A program made the position numbers and the translations under genes. A stretch of 16,123 nucleotides of DNA from CAZKGE01 sp964541695 (GTDB lineage Bacteria > Bacillota > Clostridia > Christensenellales > CAG-138), in the NCBI GenBank assembly GCA_964541695.1, contig CAZIRB010000047.1:1-16123 (forward strand), read 5' to 3'. The notes beneath the pieces are model-generated. The model made no database searches. It was given only the letters and a program-made list of their open reading frames with translations, and had not been told where the DNA came from. Shown piece by piece: positions 13,156 to 16,123 of this stretch; the stretch's first letter is position 1, and each line of letters starts with the position of its first letter.

Positions 13156-14985
13156 ATGGAAGCGAAGAAGAAGATTCTGCTTGCGCCGATCGATCCGGTG
13201 CACGACATCGGCCTCAAGATCATCAACCGCGGCCTCGTCGAGGCCGGGTACGACACGATTCTGCTGCCGCCCGACCTGCCGACGGAGGAGATCATCCAGA
13301 CCGCGCTGAAAGAGAGCGTGGACACGATCCTGCTCTCGCGCACGCTGGGCTACGGCGTGTCCGAGCTGCTTGCGAAGTTTGTCGACTACGCGGACGCCGT
13401 GGGCATCCGCGACAAGGTCAAGATCGCCATCGGCGGCATGGCCATACGGCCGGAACTGGCGCAGGAGCTCGGCTTCGACGCGGGCTTCGGCCCCGGCACG
13501 ACCGTCGAGGAAACGCTCGCGTTCGTCGAGGGCCGGGAGTTTTTAAAGAGCGCCAAGACAGCGAAAAAGACGCTCAAGGACATCACCCAAGGGTATGACT
13601 ACGCGTATCGGAACGCGCGCATCGGCGAGCTGCTCGAAAAGATTGCGCCGCAGATCCTCGATTACGCGTCGGTCCGCACGTCGCCGGGCGCGGAGCGCGC
13701 GCATCTGCGCGACCAGCTCTGGGACGTGGAGAAATGGCGCGCCTACGAGAAAATGACCGAATTTGAGAAGGCCTATCCCGCGCTCTGCGGCGACATGGTC
13801 AGGAATTTCTACGAGAAGGGCGAGCTGCATCCCAAGACGCGCCGGTTCAACGCCGAGGATGTCAAGGACCTCGAAACCTACCTCGAGCGCACGCGCGCGC
13901 ACATGACGATGAAGCGGCTCCAGCACACGCTGGACAAGCCCGTCGTGTTCAACCAGTACGGCACCGGCTGCCCGCAGATGGACATTATGCACATTAAGGT
14001 GTCCGAGGCCTGGGGCGCGGACGGCGTCGTGCACTTCGACCCGTCGTGGGGCGCGCGGACGGAGGGCTTCTTCGACGGCTTTTTGACGCATTCCGAGGAC
14101 GGCACGGTCATCACGCCCGCCAACCTCAACCGCATCTACGGCGCGCTCGAGCCGTCGACCATCTGGCAGGTGCGCGCGCACCGCGGCCTGAACACGCCCG
14201 AAACCGTCGTGCTGGCCGGCAAGATCGGCGCGCACATGACCAAGATCAACATCTGCTACGGCTCGCTCGGCGCGGGCACGGACCCGGAGCGCCTCACCGT
14301 CGACGCCGTGCAGGCCATGAAATACGCCAAAAAGTACAACCTGCCTTTCGACGTGGTCACAAACGACGAGCTCTGCGGCGTACCCGCGTTCAAGGCGTTC
14401 TCCGGCATGCTGATCAACGCCGTGCTCGGCCGGCTCATCGGCGGGCGGCCCGTGCTGCAGCCGCTGTTCTGCTTCTCGCCCGAGGTCATGGTCAGCCGGC
14501 AGATGGACGATAACTACGTCGACTTCAACGTGGCCAAGATCCTGGCTCTGCGCAGCATCATCAACGCGCCCATCTGGCCCGGCGCGCCGATCGGCTTTTT
14601 GACGCAGACCGAGGACCGCGTGCAGTCCTCCGCCGCGACCGCGTTCCACGGGAGCCTCGCCGCCATGATCGGCGTCGACGCGATCTCGATCGCCTCGTCG
14701 GACGAGGCGTACTCCGGCGGCCCGATCTCCGTGCCCGCCAAGATCGACACGCTGCGCGCGCTCGGCGAGGGCTTCCGCTTTTTCGGCAAGAGCGGGATGG
14801 TCGTCAGCGAAAACGCGAAGCGCTGGGCCGACCAGATCGTCGAGGGCATCGAAGGCGTGCTGACGAAGGTCGCCGAGCAGGGCGATTTTGTGCAGTCGAT
14901 CTACGACGGCGTGCTCGGCAGCCGCGAGGACGGCGCGTACCCCGGCCGCGGCGGCGCGAACACCGTCACGAAGATCGTAAAATGA
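13156..14985 (+). CDS. Cobalamin-dependent mutase, B12-binding domain fused to KamD/OraE-like barrel
   Basis: The 609-aa protein starts at ATG 13156 after GGAGGAGG. Residues 5-128 are a B12-binding Rossmann domain: PVHDIGLKII with H16 as the lower cobalt ligand, LLSRT with S61, IGG at 92-94, and ELGFDAGFGPG at 104-114, nearly the same as the end of KamE. The rest, about 150-609, appears to be a TIM-barrel catalytic domain distantly like KamD/OraE (WGADGVVHF..., GARTEGFFDGFL, and a C-terminal tail near QSIYDGVLGSREDG). The domain order is the reverse of OraE. The Asp two residues before the ligand His is replaced by Pro14 (D13 is one further away). The lysine that anchors PLP 11 residues after this His in KamE/OraE is absent. 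A B12 mutase is firm; whether it moves an amino group or carbon skeleton is open. Confidence 0.8.
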   Translation: MEAKKKILLAPIDPVHDIGLKIINRGLVEAGYDTILLPPDLPTEEIIQTALKESVDTILLSRTLGYGVSELLAKFVDYADAVGIRDKVKIAIGGMAIRPELAQELGFDAGFGPGTTVEETLAFVEGREFLKSAKTAKKTLKDITQGYDYAYRNARIGELLEKIAPQILDYASVRTSPGAERAHLRDQLWDVEKWRAYEKMTEFEKAYPALCGDMVRNFYEKGELHPKTRRFNAEDVKDLETYLERTRAHMTMKRLQHTLDKPVVFNQYGTGCPQMDIMHIKVSEAWGADGVVHFDPSWGARTEGFFDGFLTHSEDGTVITPANLNRIYGALEPSTIWQVRAHRGLNTPETVVLAGKIGAHMTKINICYGSLGAGTDPERLTVDAVQAMKYAKKYNLPFDVVTNDELCGVPAFKAFSGMLINAVLGRLIGGRPVLQPLFCFSPEVMVSRQMDDNYVDFNVAKILALRSIINAPIWPGAPIGFLTQTEDRVQSSAATAFHGSLAAMIGVDAISIASSDEAYSGGPISVPAKIDTLRALGEGFRFFGKSGMVVSENAKRWADQIVEGIEGVLTKVAEQGDFVQSIYDGVLGSREDGAYPGRGGANTVTKIVK

Positions 14986-16001
14986 GGTACCGCTCGCTCG
15001 GCATCGCGGGCACCGCGAAAAATACCGGTAAGACCACCGCGATGGCCGCCGTCATGACTGGGCTGCGCAAAACGCATCCCGATATCCGCCTCGCCGTCAC
15101 GAGCATCGGCTACGACGGCGAGTATCTCGACAACGTCACCGGCCTGCCCAAGCCGCGCGTGGAGATGCGCGAGGGCGACCTGGCCGCCGTGGCGTCGGAG
15201 TGCCTGCGCTTCAGCCGCGCCAGGCTCGACATCCTCGAGGAGACGGACATCATGACCGGCATGGGCCGCGTGCTGATCGGCCGCGTCGCCCGCGCCGGCA
15301 AGCTCGTCATCGCGGGCGCGAACAAGCGCGTCGAGCTTCGGCGCCTGCTTTTTCGCCTCGCCGCGTTCGGCGCGGACCTGACCATTGTCGACGGCGCGCT
15401 CGGGCGCATCGTGCCGCTGTGCGAGGTCGACGCGTTGATCCTCTCGACCGGCGCGTCGCGGCGCGTCGAGATCGACCGCCTCGCCGCCGAGACGCGCTGC
15501 ATGGCGGACATCCTCACGCTGCCCGCCGCGGCCGCGGACTGCGCCGAACCCGTCGGCCCCGTGCTGACGGACGACGACTTTGCCGCGTTCCTCGCCGCGC
15601 TCTCGCGCTACGAGACCGTCTGCGTGCGCGGCCTTGTGGGCGGGCCGTATATGGATCGGCTCGCAAAGGACGCGCAGTCCTTCCGCGGCAAGCGCGTGCT
15701 GTTTGAGAACCCGATGGTGCTTTTGCCCGCGGCCGAGATCGAGCAGATTCACGCGAATCTTGTGCGCCTGCGCGAAGCGGGCGTGTCCGTCGGCGTCGTC
15801 AAGTCCGTGCAGGTGCTCGCCGTGACGATCAACCCCTACTACCCGCGCTACCGGTTCAGCCGCCAGGACTACGAACCGGCCTACGTGGATAAGGACGCGC
15901 TGTATGAGGCGATTAAGCGCTCGACCGATATACCGGTGTATAACGTGTTTGAGCATGGCGTGGATGGGATTGTGGAGCGGCTGCTGGAGAACAGTAATTA
16001 A
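14982..16001 (+). CDS. P-loop protein, probable reactivase/chaperone of the B12 mutase (KamB-like)
   Basis: The 339-aa protein overlaps the mutase gene by 4 bases (ATGA), so translation is coupled. GIAGTAKNTGKTTAMAAV (7-24) is a P-loop with G16-K17-T18, spaced slightly differently from the standard Walker A. TIVDGALGR (134-142) with D137 is a Walker-B-like strand, followed by LILSTGASRR. No membrane segment or DNA-binding domain is seen. From memory, GLAKNTGKTT-type P-loops occur in the KamB subunit of the lysine 5,6-aminomutase reactivase, which exchanges damaged cobalamin. I therefore infer the same role here. A MutS-like KamC partner is not in the window. The nucleotide (ATP or GTP) is unknown. 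Confidence 0.68.
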   Translation: MRYRSLGIAGTAKNTGKTTAMAAVMTGLRKTHPDIRLAVTSIGYDGEYLDNVTGLPKPRVEMREGDLAAVASECLRFSRARLDILEETDIMTGMGRVLIGRVARAGKLVIAGANKRVELRRLLFRLAAFGADLTIVDGALGRIVPLCEVDALILSTGASRRVEIDRLAAETRCMADILTLPAAAADCAEPVGPVLTDDDFAAFLAALSRYETVCVRGLVGGPYMDRLAKDAQSFRGKRVLFENPMVLLPAAEIEQIHANLVRLREAGVSVGVVKSVQVLAVTINPYYPRYRFSRQDYEPAYVDKDALYEAIKRSTDIPVYNVFEHGVDGIVERLLENSN

Positions 16002-16005
16002 GAAG

Positions 16006-16047
16006 GTACGTTGGGGACTCCGCCTCTGTACCCCGCCAAAGGGCCGA
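16006..16047 (+). repeat. Degraded copy of the double-hairpin repeat
   Basis: GGTACGT near 16006 and ACCCCGCCAAAGGGCCGA at 16030-16047 match the corresponding parts of the units at 12324 and 12574. The first hairpin and the closing half of the second are lost or diverged. The remaining bases to 16123 show no coding frame. Confidence 0.55.
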
Positions 16048-16123
16048 TTACCCACAGTTCGCAATGGTCGCACACGCCCTTTTGGGCCTGTGCTCCCTTG
16101 CTCACTGGGCCTGCGCTTCGCTT

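Overview
The window is GC-rich, with Shine-Dalgarno sites of the AGGAGG type, a four-subunit ferredoxin-dependent 2-oxoacid oxidoreductase, a Fur-family regulator and a B12-dependent mutase. Together these suggest a strictly anaerobic, amino-acid-fermenting member of the Firmicutes (a GC-rich Clostridia, perhaps a gut Oscillospirales-like lineage). This placement is inference from gene content and base composition; no taxonomic marker gene is present.

Left part (1-3733): the 3' end of a polytopic permease gene (+) faces a second permease gene (1204-2625, -) across a strong hairpin terminator. Behind it on the minus strand lie a Fur-family regulator (2768-3196) and a two-TM protein (3209-3733) that form a small operon. 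Next comes a minus-strand operon, 6891 down to 3889, for pyruvate/2-oxoacid:ferredoxin oxidoreductase in the order gamma, delta, alpha, beta.

Centre (6892-8148): a divergently transcribed FCD-domain (GntR/FadR-type C-terminus) regulator is flanked by two copies of the same perfect inverted repeat, CTCATCA-N-TGATGAG. One copy lies between the por operon and the regulator promoter. The other lies between the regulator and the plus-strand cluster. The arrangement implies that one effector-responsive repressor/activator controls both sides.

Right part (8149-16001, +): an uncharacterised small protein, a RidA-family protein, a PLP fold-type-I enzyme and a flavoprotein with a Cys-rich motif are followed by 806 bp of non-coding DNA packed with hairpin repeats. 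After that comes a tight three-gene set: an 83-aa protein resembling the dimerisation domain of lysine/ornithine aminomutases, a 609-aa cobalamin-binding mutase, and a P-loop protein resembling an aminomutase reactivase. The parts look like a catabolic pathway for an amino acid or amine: carbon-skeleton or amino-group rearrangement by B12 chemistry, PLP chemistry, flavin oxidation, RidA imine/enamine clean-up, and a 2-oxoacid passed to ferredoxin and acyl-CoA by the por enzyme. The substrate cannot be read from the sequence. This cluster, and especially the mutase with an inverted domain order and no obvious PLP lysine, is the best candidate for an undescribed system. No RNA genes, CRISPR arrays, insertion sequences or cobalamin riboswitch were seen.
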